Assembly: GCA_019637435.1 (NCBI GenBank)
Contig: JAHBVO010000004.1
Span: 744,001 to 808,000, forward strand
Reading direction: 5' to 3'
DNA from: Candidatus Obscuribacterales bacterium
GTDB lineage: Bacteria; Cyanobacteriota; Vampirovibrionia; Obscuribacterales; Obscuribacteraceae
Length of the DNA stretch: 64,000 nt
In this document: positions 35,126 to 44,579 of the stretch, piece after piece
Layout: the number at the start of each line of letters is the position of its first letter
Numbering within the stretch: the stretch's first letter is position 1
Translations under genes and position numbers: made by a program
Notes under the pieces: model-generated
Told to the model about the DNA's origin: nothing
The model's input: the letters and a program-made list of their open reading frames with translations, nothing else
The model's database searches: none

Positions 35126-36037
35126 ATGATGGAAATATTTCTGGTCTCTCTCATCTTGTCCTATACGTGGGGCTTGCTTGGCATTTCTATAGGCTATCAC
35201 CGGGGACTCTCGCATCGCTCGTTCAAGCTTCCGCGTCTACTCGAATACTTCTTCGTGACTGGTGGATACCTGGTTTTCGAGGGCGGTCCCATATTCTGGG
35301 TGGCCTCTCACCGTCTGCATCACCGCTATTCTGACGTGCCGGGGAAAGATCCCCATACTCCTAAAGACGGGCTATGGCATTCTATTCTCGGCTGGATGTC
35401 AAAGCCTGTCGTAATCATCGATGAAGACCAGTACAAGGTTGTATGCCCCGACCTCTTCAGAGATCCATATTATCGCTTCTTGCATGCCGGAGGAGGCGGT
35501 CGAGATGGCTATCTTTGCCTGGCAATCAACGTCGTCTTTCGTCTAGCTATCCTCGCCATCTTTGGTCCCTGGGCATTCGCAGGCAATCTGCTCGGATCGA
35601 TCGGTGCCTTTATCGGCCCGCTCCTGGTCAATTCCATCTGCCACCTGCCGCAATTCGGCTACCGTAACTATGACACTCCGGAGCTCAGTCGGAATGTATG
35701 GTTTGTAGCAATGGCATCATTCGGCGAAGGCTGGCATAACAACCACCACAAATTTCCACAATCGGCCAGACACGGGCTCAAGCCTCTCGAATTCGATTTT
35801 TCATGGTGTGTTCTTTCTGTTTTGAAACCGCTGGGGCTGGTCAAAAACATCCGCCTTCCGAAAGATCCCGTACCTGCCGAAACTGGCGTAGAAGTAGATG
35901 AAGTTCAGTCTGAGATGTCACCGCAGGCGGTGGCAGTCAGCGAATCGTCGCCAGTGTCTATTGGGTCAGAGAACAAAGAAGATGATGCGGCCCTGACTGA
36001 AGCGGCACAAGAGTTATCGACGGTCAGCAAGCGCTGA
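35126..36037 (+). CDS. acyl-CoA/acyl-lipid desaturase
   Basis: 303 residues. Integral membrane di-iron desaturase with the three His boxes: HRGLSH, HRLHH and HNNHH, and four membrane helices. The short form without cytochrome b5 resembles bacterial and cyanobacterial delta-9 (DesC-type) enzymes, which place a first double bond in fatty acids using ferredoxin or similar donors. GGGG lies 5 bases before the ATG. The last ~45 residues are an acidic/Ser-rich tail not typical of the family. Confidence 0.88.
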   Translation: MMEIFLVSLILSYTWGLLGISIGYHRGLSHRSFKLPRLLEYFFVTGGYLVFEGGPIFWVASHRLHHRYSDVPGKDPHTPKDGLWHSILGWMSKPVVIIDEDQYKVVCPDLFRDPYYRFLHAGGGGRDGYLCLAINVVFRLAILAIFGPWAFAGNLLGSIGAFIGPLLVNSICHLPQFGYRNYDTPELSRNVWFVAMASFGEGWHNNHHKFPQSARHGLKPLEFDFSWCVLSVLKPLGLVKNIRLPKDPVPAETGVEVDEVQSEMSPQAVAVSESSPVSIGSENKEDDAALTEAAQELSTVSKR

Positions 36038-36076
36038 TTCTTTGGACGAGCGCTCGTCCGCGTTTTCTCTTTGATG

Positions 36077-36805
36077 TCATCGGATTCCTGTATTCTTTGG
36101 GTTCGCCTGAAAAAGGAAATAGTTCGGACCGTGACCACGCTCGGTTTGCAAATGCACATCGAGATCAAAGGGCTTCCCGCCATATGCGTTGTCGCGCGAA
36201 GTAATTTCCCACTTGCTCGCTATGTCTTTGCCTGCTACTACATCCCGCGTTCCCCACTGTTTGCCTTTCCATAACATAAACGAATCAGCAGCTGCGGTTC
36301 CCAATACCTTCCCTGTAGCCATGGCTCCAAGCTTTGCGCCTAGAGCACCTTCAGCTATTGCGACCGGCGCGCCACCAATGGTTTCAGCAAGGTGATGTGA
36401 TGCTTTGGTCATGTCAGCGTTCGTTCTAGCAGTAGCTGCCATGTAATAGGATTCGACGACCGGTTTGCCTACAAACCAAGCCCCAAGCGCGGCTCCAGCC
36501 GCCTTTCCGACCGGTCCGGTTTCCGGTAAAACAGTCTTTGATATTGCACCTAAGCCGAAACCGATTGCGACGTTCGGCAGAATATTTTTTGCATCGAGGG
36601 AATTTACAAACGCCTGGGGAACCTGATTTACAGCCTCTTTAGTCACAGTCAGTAGGCGCTGTCCAAGCGAGTCTTCGGTGGGAGCAAGTGCATCCGAAAC
36701 AAACTTGTCCCGCGATTCAACACGTTGATTATCGAGAATCTTTCTTGATTGTTCCGTCGTAAGACCTGCGGACTTTATGTCCGCATCGAAGTGGTTTTGT
36801 CCCAT
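36077..36805 (-). CDS. glycine-zipper protein without signal peptide
   Basis: 242 residues. Polar N-terminus (GQNHFDADIKSAGLTTEQ), then long Ala/Gly-rich hydrophobic helices (NVAIGFGLGAISKTVL; GKAAGAALGAWFVGK; IAEGALGAKLGAMATGKVL) and a polar C-terminus. The layout resembles membrane-inserting segments of toxins or effector proteins more than a stable integral membrane protein, but no family is recognised. Confidence 0.55.
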   Translation of the reverse strand: MGQNHFDADIKSAGLTTEQSRKILDNQRVESRDKFVSDALAPTEDSLGQRLLTVTKEAVNQVPQAFVNSLDAKNILPNVAIGFGLGAISKTVLPETGPVGKAAGAALGAWFVGKPVVESYYMAATARTNADMTKASHHLAETIGGAPVAIAEGALGAKLGAMATGKVLGTAAADSFMLWKGKQWGTRDVVAGKDIASKWEITSRDNAYGGKPFDLDVHLQTERGHGPNYFLFQANPKNTGIR

Positions 36806-37072
36806 AGTATTGCTCCAAAAGTAACGTCATCCGCACCAGCACTCATTGCGTGCCTGGTCGATGAGACGAGTGAGTTTAAAACGTTTGTTTATACGAATGA
36901 AGAGTGAGCGTTCGATGCGGTAAGCATATGACGCGCTTGTGACCTCATCGTGACTGATTCGGGTTGTAGTCGTCTTGCTTTCGCTGATGAGTTTCCTTAA
37001 TGCACCGTTGTTTTATGTGAATGTTATACACCGCTGTTAGTCTGCAATCGAATCCCTTACAGGAGCGTTTAT

Positions 37073-37753
37073 ATGTTACCAAACGGCACAACAACAGACA
37101 GAGGACACGGACGGGCTGCAGATGCAGGAGCGGAAGTAGGAGGGGTAATGGCTTCGGCGGGGGCGACATCGGAACGGTTTCTTCAAGATGCAGATCCCTG
37201 GATGCAGAAAGCTGCCAAAGCAGGCGGCAAGGAATGGATTAATCAGTACGATCAAAATCAGGATGGCAAGGTCACAGAAAAAGAATTTACTAGCTCCGAA
37301 TTGCAGAAGCTCGGCAAGGCGCGCGAAGAGTTCTCCGGAGATCTGGCTAGAGTTTTTATGCTTGCCGATTCGAATAACGATAATCGTTTAACGATGAATG
37401 AGCTTACTAAGAAAATCGGTGCCAAAGCTGCTAACGCCGCCATCAAAGAAGGTGACGCAAACCATGATGGATTCTTGGATTTCGGCGAAGCTAAGAAGTT
37501 GTTTGGTAAAGAATTCGATGCCAATGAGAAATTGAGATTGCACGCGCAGTTTCAGGAGTTTGATAAAAACGGAAATGGCGTTGCGACTTCCGATGAAGCG
37601 GTGAAAGCTGTTGAGATAAGATTGCGCTCGCCGGGCTTCCTACCGGGTCCGACCGATTCGCCGATGCCTCCTACCGGCGTGCAAGGTGGTGCAATGAGCG
37701 GCGGTGGTTTGCCACCGCGTGCCGATGCGGCTCCGTCGCCGAGACGGAAGTAA
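37073..37753 (+). CDS. four-EF-hand calcium-binding protein
   Basis: 226 residues, GGAG 7 bases before the ATG. Four EF-hand loops in order: DQNQDGKVTEKE, DSNNDNRLTMNE, DANHDGFLDFGE and DKNGNGVATSDE; the second has Asn and the fourth Thr/Ser at usual hydrophobic or acidic positions. Flanked by a Gly/Ala-rich N-terminus and a Pro/Gly-rich tail. No signal peptide. Probably a calmodulin-like calcium sensor or buffer. Confidence 0.85.
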   Translation: MLPNGTTTDRGHGRAADAGAEVGGVMASAGATSERFLQDADPWMQKAAKAGGKEWINQYDQNQDGKVTEKEFTSSELQKLGKAREEFSGDLARVFMLADSNNDNRLTMNELTKKIGAKAANAAIKEGDANHDGFLDFGEAKKLFGKEFDANEKLRLHAQFQEFDKNGNGVATSDEAVKAVEIRLRSPGFLPGPTDSPMPPTGVQGGAMSGGGLPPRADAAPSPRRK

Positions 37754-37921
37754 TATAAATTCGAGAGAGTTTTCTGTGTTCAGACCTAATCGTACCTTCT
37801 GCAGAATCGCCTCTGCGGGAGGTATTTTTATTCGTCGAGAGTTTTCGACAAAAATGCGAAGGGACAAGAGCCGACGGTTCAATTCCTTTCATTTGGTCTA
37901 GAAAATCCTGAGTTATAGTTG

Positions 37922-39220
37922 CTACGGTCTTAGCTTTAACGCTTTAATCACCGCGGCTCGAAGATCCGGAACAACATATTTTTGCGATGTTTCTCTGCCT
38001 GTCTTGTAAATGAGTTTGTCCGCATTTGCAGGGGTAAGTTTCGGGTTGAGGCTCATCAAAAGCGCGATGGCGCCTGACCACATTGGGGCAGCAAGAGATG
38101 TGCCTGAGGTCACCATCGGAGAGCCTGTGGAGGTGTTATGGATGCGAATGTTTACTGATGGACAAACTGATTTGAATGTACCAAAGGTAGAATTCGACCA
38201 ATACAGATCGTTTTCATCAATTCCGCCGACTCTTCTTATGTATTTGAGATTCTTGCTCGGATCCAAAACCGGATTGTTGCCTGCACCATTGACGAGCAAG
38301 TCTTTGTGCTTCGCAAGCGCCTTAGCAATGGCTTGCACCGCGGGTGATCCATTAAAAAACGGTGGAGCCGGATTATTGATACTGAGGTTGATTACACCCA
38401 TTCCGCCTCGGGCAGCCTGATTGTCGACGCACCAGGTTAGTGCTCTGAGAACATCCAGCGTGTCTATGACGCCGGTAGTTGCGTCACCTACACGGCATGA
38501 AACTACTTTTACTGATGGGTTGGAGTGCGACGCTAAACCAGTGTACAAAATCGCATTGTTTGTTGCAGTTGCCGCGATTGCCGTTACAGCCGTTCCATGA
38601 TTTCCTGTGTCGAATGGCGACTCTGAAACTCCGTTTAGTCCACCAACAAAATTGAATTGCTGAATATTCGTCATCTCATTTGTGATCGGAGCTACACCAG
38701 AATCAAGAACAGTGATTCTAGGCTGAACGACTTGAGAAATACTCATTGCATCAAGCAAGCATCGCATCTCTGAAAAATTCAGTTGTTGCAAATGTAATTG
38801 CGACGCGAATTCCGGATCGTTGATCGACGGTGTGCATTGAAGAAACTTCGATGCGAATTTAATTTCGGCCCCTTCTAAATCGACATCGCCGGAATTTCTT
38901 ACGTTAGCTAGAGTAGCTTGCGGTGAGGCTTTCTGCGATTGAACTTCAAAAATACCAAAGCCTTCCGTCTCGGATCTGATTTCGTTAACTATGATCAAAC
39001 CGCGTTTCTTTAGGCGCTCTTTGAACTTTTCAATGTCGCACTGCGGTCGGCTCACGACGAGAACACTCTGCCCAGGGGGTATCTTCTTTGCTGCCGCTGA
39101 TTGGGGAACGACTACTGCTCCTGTCAGAACAACCGAAAGTGCGATCAACGCGCCTTGAGGGCGTTTAAAGCCGAACCAAAATGTTTTCACAAGCTTTCCT
39201 GATGCCATGCCAGATCTCAT
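37922..39220 (-). CDS. exported subtilisin-like serine protease (S8)
   Basis: 432 residues. Signal peptide (ALIALSVVLTGAVVV), an inhibitor-like propeptide (~45-130), then the catalytic domain with Asp in ITVLDSGV, His in GNHGTAVTAIA and Ser in SGTSLAAPMWSG. The oxyanion Asn is in VNGAGNNP. ATG 39220 or 39208 may be used; AAGGA fits the second better. It follows a TadG-like gene by 60 bp on the same strand, suggesting a three-gene unit with 39281-40875. Confidence 0.9.
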   Translation of the reverse strand: MRSGMASGKLVKTFWFGFKRPQGALIALSVVLTGAVVVPQSAAAKKIPPGQSVLVVSRPQCDIEKFKERLKKRGLIIVNEIRSETEGFGIFEVQSQKASPQATLANVRNSGDVDLEGAEIKFASKFLQCTPSINDPEFASQLHLQQLNFSEMRCLLDAMSISQVVQPRITVLDSGVAPITNEMTNIQQFNFVGGLNGVSESPFDTGNHGTAVTAIAATATNNAILYTGLASHSNPSVKVVSCRVGDATTGVIDTLDVLRALTWCVDNQAARGGMGVINLSINNPAPPFFNGSPAVQAIAKALAKHKDLLVNGAGNNPVLDPSKNLKYIRRVGGIDENDLYWSNSTFGTFKSVCPSVNIRIHNTSTGSPMVTSGTSLAAPMWSGAIALLMSLNPKLTPANADKLIYKTGRETSQKYVVPDLRAAVIKALKLRP

Positions 39221-39280
39221 CCTTCGACCATCAATTTGAATAGTTTTTTGACGTTCAGGGGCGTCGACAAAGAATCACCG

Positions 39281-40210
39281 TCAGGGTAACTTCATTGTAC
39301 CACCGGCCGCTGCGACGGTTGATGATATTCTAACTCGGCCTGCTGCAGTCTTGCCGCCGGCAGAAGTGGAAACATTCATTGCTGAATGAACTCTGACAGC
39401 TGAAGGCAGCTGTTCGCATTTCGAAAAATCTGTTGTCTTGCCCGCCTGCAACGTGAGTAGCGTTCGAAACTCATCGTTGCTTGCAAGTCGGGCCGGCGAT
39501 ACAGTCGTCTTAACACAGGCTGGAAGTGAGCAGATTCGGAAATCTAAATCGTTGTCCGGTTCAGGCAGTTTCGCGTTGATATTGCCGTTGTAAAAACCGC
39601 TTTTTTCGTCCAGTGACTTCGAGGCGATATCGAACGCCTTTAGCTCTGGTATCGCTGCTGGTGCTATAACGTTGCTTGACACTCCATCCATGAAGCCAAG
39701 CTCGACGCTTTCCAATTGAGACGGCTCCGTCGAAAACCAAGCAAGCGCTAGTCCGCGCTTTCTCTTTTGCTCTTGCTCCGCGTTCCTGATCGCGACTTTC
39801 ACTGATGCGTCGATGTCTTTCAACAGTGTGCGTTTGTCGGCCTCGACTTGCATGGAAGAGAGTCTGGCTTCGTCAAGAAGTTGTTTCGCCAGTCCGTTGA
39901 ACTGTGGACACTCTCTACTGACCTGTTGGCATTCCTGGCGTGAAGTAAAGACCAGTTCACGAGCAAAACCGGTCATGTTATTAATCTCGCCCACCCAGTC
40001 TTGACCGTTGATCTCTGAGGCGAAACGCAGTGCGTGCGCATCAGTTTGACTGCTGTCACGTCCTTGCTGGCTGAGCACCATATAAAAACAAATTACGATA
40101 AAACCTGTTGCGAGCACCATAAACCCAACGGCAACGATTAACAGGAGAATAGCTCCGGCTCTGCGATTCTTCAAGCGTCTAGCAAGCAAGTTCACTGAGA
40201 CGTACCTCAA
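39281..40210 (-). CDS. TadG-like pilus-assembly protein
   Basis: 309 residues. N-terminal basic segment and single membrane helix (AGAILLLIVAVGFMVLATGF) followed by a short run rich in Gln/Asp/Ala (SQTDAHALRFASEING), the pattern of TadE/TadG minor pseudopilins. The exported rest has helices and Cys residues and no von Willebrand domain. Overlaps the upstream gene by 4 bp. No other tad genes are in the window, so the assignment rests on the N-terminus. Confidence 0.5.
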   Translation of the reverse strand: MRYVSVNLLARRLKNRRAGAILLLIVAVGFMVLATGFIVICFYMVLSQQGRDSSQTDAHALRFASEINGQDWVGEINNMTGFARELVFTSRQECQQVSRECPQFNGLAKQLLDEARLSSMQVEADKRTLLKDIDASVKVAIRNAEQEQKRKRGLALAWFSTEPSQLESVELGFMDGVSSNVIAPAAIPELKAFDIASKSLDEKSGFYNGNINAKLPEPDNDLDFRICSLPACVKTTVSPARLASNDEFRTLLTLQAGKTTDFSKCEQLPSAVRVHSAMNVSTSAGGKTAAGRVRISSTVAAAGGTMKLP

Positions 40211-40875
40211 AATCCGTAGCCCAAATATAGTTTACGTCCTGCCGGGTTAGACTGAACGCTCACCATGAATGATACCGAAAGTGGTGCGTCCATACTTACC
40301 GTTACCGGGCGAAATCCATAGCGCTGAAGCCCTTGCGTATACAAATCGAAATTGTCGCGTGGCACGAATATTGAGCGCAGGGCCGATTTCTTGAGAGCTG
40401 CGTCCAGGAAGACTCTCGCCGTTGCATTAGCTGCAGCGAATGCCTCTTGGTCGCGCATATGTCCTTCGCCAATCGATGTAATCTTAATCACACCTGGAGT
40501 GCCTGGCCTGATTCCAAGTTCGTTATATCTATGCAGTCCGAGCGCTCGTGTCTGAGCGTAGAAAATGTCCTCGTAAACCGTATCGGGAACCTGCTTTTCC
40601 GAAATGTACCCGGCTTCGGCAAGAACGTTTTCTTCAGGCGACAATTTTGCCAGACCTTGCTCAAACTGAATTCGCGCTCTAATGAGCGGTTGCAGTTTTG
40701 AATCCGGATAGTCCAGGCATTTTTCAATGTGCTTCGTGGAAATTGAAATCGTCCAGTCGGAACTGCCCGAACTCGCCGGTGGAGTTCCGATGAGCAATGC
40801 GGCGAGAACAAGCACACCGATATCGATATGTCGTCGCCAATGTGATCGTTTGACCGTTGTCTTCGCTCTACTCAT
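40207..40875 (-). CDS. exported protein of unknown function
   Basis: 222 residues. Basic N-terminus then membrane/signal segment (IDIGVLVLAALLIGTPPAS), followed by an alpha/beta domain (IRPGTPGVIKITSIGEGHM; AAANATARVFLDAALKK; RPVTVSMDAPLSVSF). First gene of the minus-strand unit with the TadG-like protein and subtilase; its stop overlaps the next start. Probably exported or membrane-anchored; no family recognised. Confidence 0.6.
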   Translation of the reverse strand: MSRAKTTVKRSHWRRHIDIGVLVLAALLIGTPPASSGSSDWTISISTKHIEKCLDYPDSKLQPLIRARIQFEQGLAKLSPEENVLAEAGYISEKQVPDTVYEDIFYAQTRALGLHRYNELGIRPGTPGVIKITSIGEGHMRDQEAFAAANATARVFLDAALKKSALRSIFVPRDNFDLYTQGLQRYGFRPVTVSMDAPLSVSFMVSVQSNPAGRKLYLGYGF

Positions 40876-41160
40876 AGTTTTCTTCGTTTAGTTTCACTGC
40901 GCGAAGCCGATGCCTGGGTTCTATTCTAGCGGAAATCTGTATCCCAAATCTTCGCTAACGATCACCAATCCCTCTTAAATGCCTTCGAGGAATAGAGCTA
41001 AGATCAAAATTGAAGAGTGCTTGACCATAATAGTGCCACTTTAGCACGAGCCCTCGTATTACTGTAATCTGAAAGTGTTTTCGCGCTCTGCTCTGTCACT
41101 CTTGTGACTCAAATCGTGTATTCGGGTACAAATGTGAGACATAATTTCGGGAGAACTTGG

Positions 41161-43251
41161 ATGATTCGGCGTTTCATGCTTTTGATTGCTATTCTCTCTT
41201 ATGGCTCATGGGAAGCACGACCATGCTGTGCCTACAATGTCGAGCTGGAGATTTCTTCTGGTACTGCCACTCTGGATCAGAAGTTACAGGAGTATGAATC
41301 AACAATTCTTACTCGAGCGGCTGCGCTATGCGGCAGCAAAAAACGATCGGATACTGCGCGTTGCATAGTGAACGTCAGTCAAGACGGCGTTGTGACGAAA
41401 GCCGAGGTGACCGGTGGTTCTGACGATGGATTCGGCAAAAAGTTAAAAGCGGAGAAGTTTGCGAAAGTTCCAATTCAAAGCGGAAGTAGCGTGCTCAAAC
41501 TCGATTTTTCCTTTGCTGAGTTGTTATCACCGCCTTATCGGCGCGAAAACATATTCATTAGTGGGGACTCTTTGGTCTTTGGTGAGGGTGGGTTTACAGC
41601 TCCTATCTCGAAATCGAATACTTTACCGAGACCGTACAACGAGGATGATCGTATCTTCGATAAGGAAATCGTCGCACTCTACAGTCAATTGCCGTTGTCG
41701 ATGCTGTACACAAGGCTTCAATTGCACGGTTATGCTGCGTCGGAAGAGCAGCTTCAAAGCGAGTTTCAGCGTTTTAAAGAGCAGTCGAACTGGCCTCGCA
41801 TGTGCAATACGATTCTACTCATGCTTAAAAGGTCGGTTGAGGGCTCTGAGCTAGCTAAAGTGAAAGAATGGCTTCAGTTGCTGGAGGATACTTCAGCAAG
41901 GCTTAATCAAGGAGGAAAGTGCTCTGTTGCTCTAACCTTGATTGAGATAGCTTCCAGTTTTCATCAATCTGACACAGTTGTCGGACGGGAACTTCTTCTC
42001 CGTCAGGCAGAAACCCTAATGAATCGAGACTCTATAGATCAGCCCTCACTCCGCCTTTATCTGGCTAGGGCATTTGCCCATCACTATCGAGGGACGAGCA
42101 ATAGAGATCTGGAAAGAAAAGCCAACATCGGTGTTCTAAAGTATAGTTTGGCGGTCGAGCCTGTAGATGCTCGCGCTGTTATTCGCTCTTACCAAACGGT
42201 CGTGCATGATCAGATGAGCGTGTGTGACTACTCGGCGGCAAGCGCGACTCTTGATGAATACAGGGCTTTCGTCGAGAAGAGATTCGGTGCCGAGAGCCTC
42301 GAGTTGATTCCCGTAATAGTATCGTCTCTTCGGATTACGCCTGATGCGAAGAACAGAGACAAATTGCTTGCGGGTATTTCGAAACTTGTCAATGCATATC
42401 GACCGAGACCAAAAGCAAGTATAGTTGACAGTGGGTTTGATGCATCCGGACGGAGTGCTATCTCCGCGCTGAGAGTGGATCCTTTCTTTCGAGGAGCAGG
42501 TTCCGAAACTCTCCGAGACGAGGAGGTGCTTACCCTGGCCAGACTGGCTTACAAGCTTCAGTTGAAAACGGCCGGCTTCGACTACAGTATATTTTCGAAT
42601 CTCTGCAAGGTTCTTGATTCCCAAGGCCGCTACGAGCAGGCGGTGACTCTCTGCAGGGAGACTGCTGAATTTCTCTTATCTATGGGAGGTGACAATGATA
42701 CCGGCGGTCATCTGTCTAGTCTTCGGCGCAGCTACGCGTCTGCTTTGAAGAAAATCGGAGCCAATGAAACCACTGATAGTGTCATGAAGTTATTGAATGA
42801 AGCTGAAGACGAAAGAGCTATGGCTGCCATGAAGAGAGCCGAGTCGAGAATAGCTGAACTTGAGAAGCAGCCTGTTAACGATGTGATGCGTTTGGTCAAC
42901 GCGCGAGTCTCGTTTATTCAACTTTACCGCGGAGATGATGATAAGCCGATTGTCGCTCAGCTCGAAAGAATGCAACAAGAACTGAGCAAGGCGCCGGCTG
43001 ATCAAATTCGTAGCGGATTCGAAGTAAGTTTGCTTCATCGTATTAGCAGCAATAAACGCCTTGTCACGGAGCACGTTTTTGAGAAGCCTTTGGTCGAATT
43101 GTTTTGCACCATAGATGACCGTATACCTGGTGGGATTTCGCCAAGTACTATTCGGAACTTTACGATACCTCGATTCGGCAAGACTGCGAACTCTAATTTA
43201 ACTGCTGTTATGAAAGCCCTTACTGAGCGCGGAAAAGCTGTTGGGCGGTAG
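41161..43251 (+). CDS. large exported helical-repeat protein
   Basis: 696 residues from ATG 41161 (GGGAGA upstream); the frame is open to GTG 41104. Signal peptide (FMLLIAILSYGSWEA). A short TonB_C-like domain (~70-130: CIVNVSQDGVVTKAEVTGG) is followed by a long TPR-like helical array with kinesin-light-chain spacing (ALTLIEIASSFHQSDTVVG; FSNLCKVLDSQGRYEQAV). A coiled-coil stretch follows (ERAMAAMKRAESRIAELEK). Extracytoplasmic scaffold; partner unknown. Confidence 0.7.
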   Translation: MIRRFMLLIAILSYGSWEARPCCAYNVELEISSGTATLDQKLQEYESTILTRAAALCGSKKRSDTARCIVNVSQDGVVTKAEVTGGSDDGFGKKLKAEKFAKVPIQSGSSVLKLDFSFAELLSPPYRRENIFISGDSLVFGEGGFTAPISKSNTLPRPYNEDDRIFDKEIVALYSQLPLSMLYTRLQLHGYAASEEQLQSEFQRFKEQSNWPRMCNTILLMLKRSVEGSELAKVKEWLQLLEDTSARLNQGGKCSVALTLIEIASSFHQSDTVVGRELLLRQAETLMNRDSIDQPSLRLYLARAFAHHYRGTSNRDLERKANIGVLKYSLAVEPVDARAVIRSYQTVVHDQMSVCDYSAASATLDEYRAFVEKRFGAESLELIPVIVSSLRITPDAKNRDKLLAGISKLVNAYRPRPKASIVDSGFDASGRSAISALRVDPFFRGAGSETLRDEEVLTLARLAYKLQLKTAGFDYSIFSNLCKVLDSQGRYEQAVTLCRETAEFLLSMGGDNDTGGHLSSLRRSYASALKKIGANETTDSVMKLLNEAEDERAMAAMKRAESRIAELEKQPVNDVMRLVNARVSFIQLYRGDDDKPIVAQLERMQQELSKAPADQIRSGFEVSLLHRISSNKRLVTEHVFEKPLVELFCTIDDRIPGGISPSTIRNFTIPRFGKTANSNLTAVMKALTERGKAVGR

Positions 43252-43329
43252 CATCTGCTTAAACCACGGTAGACCACATCAAATCGAATCGTCGAGCGGT
43301 GTCATCATGCCTAGACTTCTACCCAGTCT

Positions 43330-43950
43330 CTAGAGGCTTAATCGGGTGACCATCTTTCGCAGAAAGGTAGATAGTATAGTTTTAAAATCGCCTTTGTGGA
43401 TTCGATCAAGCCTAATTGCGAATGTGACTATTTCCCAAACTGACTCAATCGTTTCAGGCTCCCAATACAAGTCGTTTTCAGTTCCACGCTTGTCCGCAAC
43501 AACGAGCTTTGATATTTCCATTTTGTGTTTCTGATATTTTGCCGGTCTTTCCTCGAGCGGCACTGTGTCTTGCTCTTTCAGGAACTCCGCATACAGTGCC
43601 ACCCAGTTCGGGGTGGAAACTTGCTTTATGTCCGTGTATTTGATCGAATTTAGAGAGCCTTGACCAGCCCAGGCAACTCTCCTTGTCGTTGCGAAAATCC
43701 AGGTCGATTCATCGTGATATAAACCGTAAACGGGCAACTCCTCTTTCTCAAGACCTGCTTTAGTCAGAAACAAACTTTGAACATTCTGCGGCAAGTTCTT
43801 AAACAGACTAGATTGATCCAAATACTTCATAGCGTTATGCTCTATTCGACGCGCGATATAGGATTCGGAACCAGTTTTCAATGGTTGTTCTTTAGTCATT
43901 GATGCGCGTGACTCTCTGATTTCATCATAATTGATTGCAAAAATATTCAA
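43330..43950 (-). CDS. PH-like domain protein
   Basis: Up to 206 residues. The TTG at 43950 overlaps the stop of the DUF4240 gene and follows GAAAGAG; ATG 43899 is the alternative. Residues ~70-115 (LPVYGLYHDESTWIFATTRRV; LNSIKYTDIKQV) have the strand pattern of bacterial PH/GRAM-like domains. The rest is helical and basic. Co-translated with the DUF4240 gene, hence probably the same biological role. Confidence 0.5.
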   Translation of the reverse strand: MNIFAINYDEIRESRASMTKEQPLKTGSESYIARRIEHNAMKYLDQSSLFKNLPQNVQSLFLTKAGLEKEELPVYGLYHDESTWIFATTRRVAWAGQGSLNSIKYTDIKQVSTPNWVALYAEFLKEQDTVPLEERPAKYQKHKMEISKLVVADKRGTENDLYWEPETIESVWEIVTFAIRLDRIHKGDFKTILSTFLRKMVTRLSL

Positions 43951-44513
43951 GAATAAACTCTTTCAAAATTTTTCCGACCATACGTCTCCCAGAATTTCGC
44001 TGCTAGCTTCGGGTAGGTTTGAAGGGCTTCTTCAACAGATTCTGACTGCTCCCCATAATCAAGATCTTCGTCTATTTCTGGTTCGGCGGAGCGAAGGAAC
44101 TCCCAACCTTGCTCCTCGCCATATCGTCTCTTGCACTCTCCGGACACCAAAGCTAAGTGCTCCTCAAATGGTTCGAAGTAGTCCTGCTCTGCTAAGGTTT
44201 CAGGATCCCGAATTGCATCGCTAACAACTTTCTGACCGTGCATTAGAAGAGCAGCTCGCCAATACTCAAATGCATCATCAGAAACGTATCCGTACATAAT
44301 GAGCATCGCATCCACCAATGGTGCAATGTCACATCTATGCAACCATGTCTTCAGCGCTTCTTCGTATTCGATAAGATCTGAATCCGGTGATGTGGCAAGT
44401 TGCTTCTCCAAAAGCCTAAGCTGCTTCGTAAAATCGTTTCCGCATTCGTTTCTGGTTTCTTCAATCAGGCTCCAAAACTTCTCATCGTTTACTTGTTTCT
44501 TCTTCCTTTTCAT
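43947..44513 (-). CDS. DUF4240 family protein
   Basis: 188 residues from ATG 44513 (frame open to TTG 44537). Matches the DUF4240 pattern: NDEKFWSLIEETR near the start, LEKQLATSPDSDLIEYEEAL, CDIAPLVDAMLIMYGYVSDDAFEYWRA split over the middle, and DAIRDPETLAE. Very acidic C-terminus. Family members often sit in toxin-immunity loci, but biochemical function is not established. Its stop codon overlaps the next start. Confidence 0.65.
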   Translation of the reverse strand: MKRKKKQVNDEKFWSLIEETRNECGNDFTKQLRLLEKQLATSPDSDLIEYEEALKTWLHRCDIAPLVDAMLIMYGYVSDDAFEYWRAALLMHGQKVVSDAIRDPETLAEQDYFEPFEEHLALVSGECKRRYGEEQGWEFLRSAEPEIDEDLDYGEQSESVEEALQTYPKLAAKFWETYGRKNFERVYS

Positions 44514-44579
44514 AAGCCTGAAGCGACCTCCAATCAACTTCTAATTCAATAGTCGCAGTTTGGCATGCGCATACTATTG

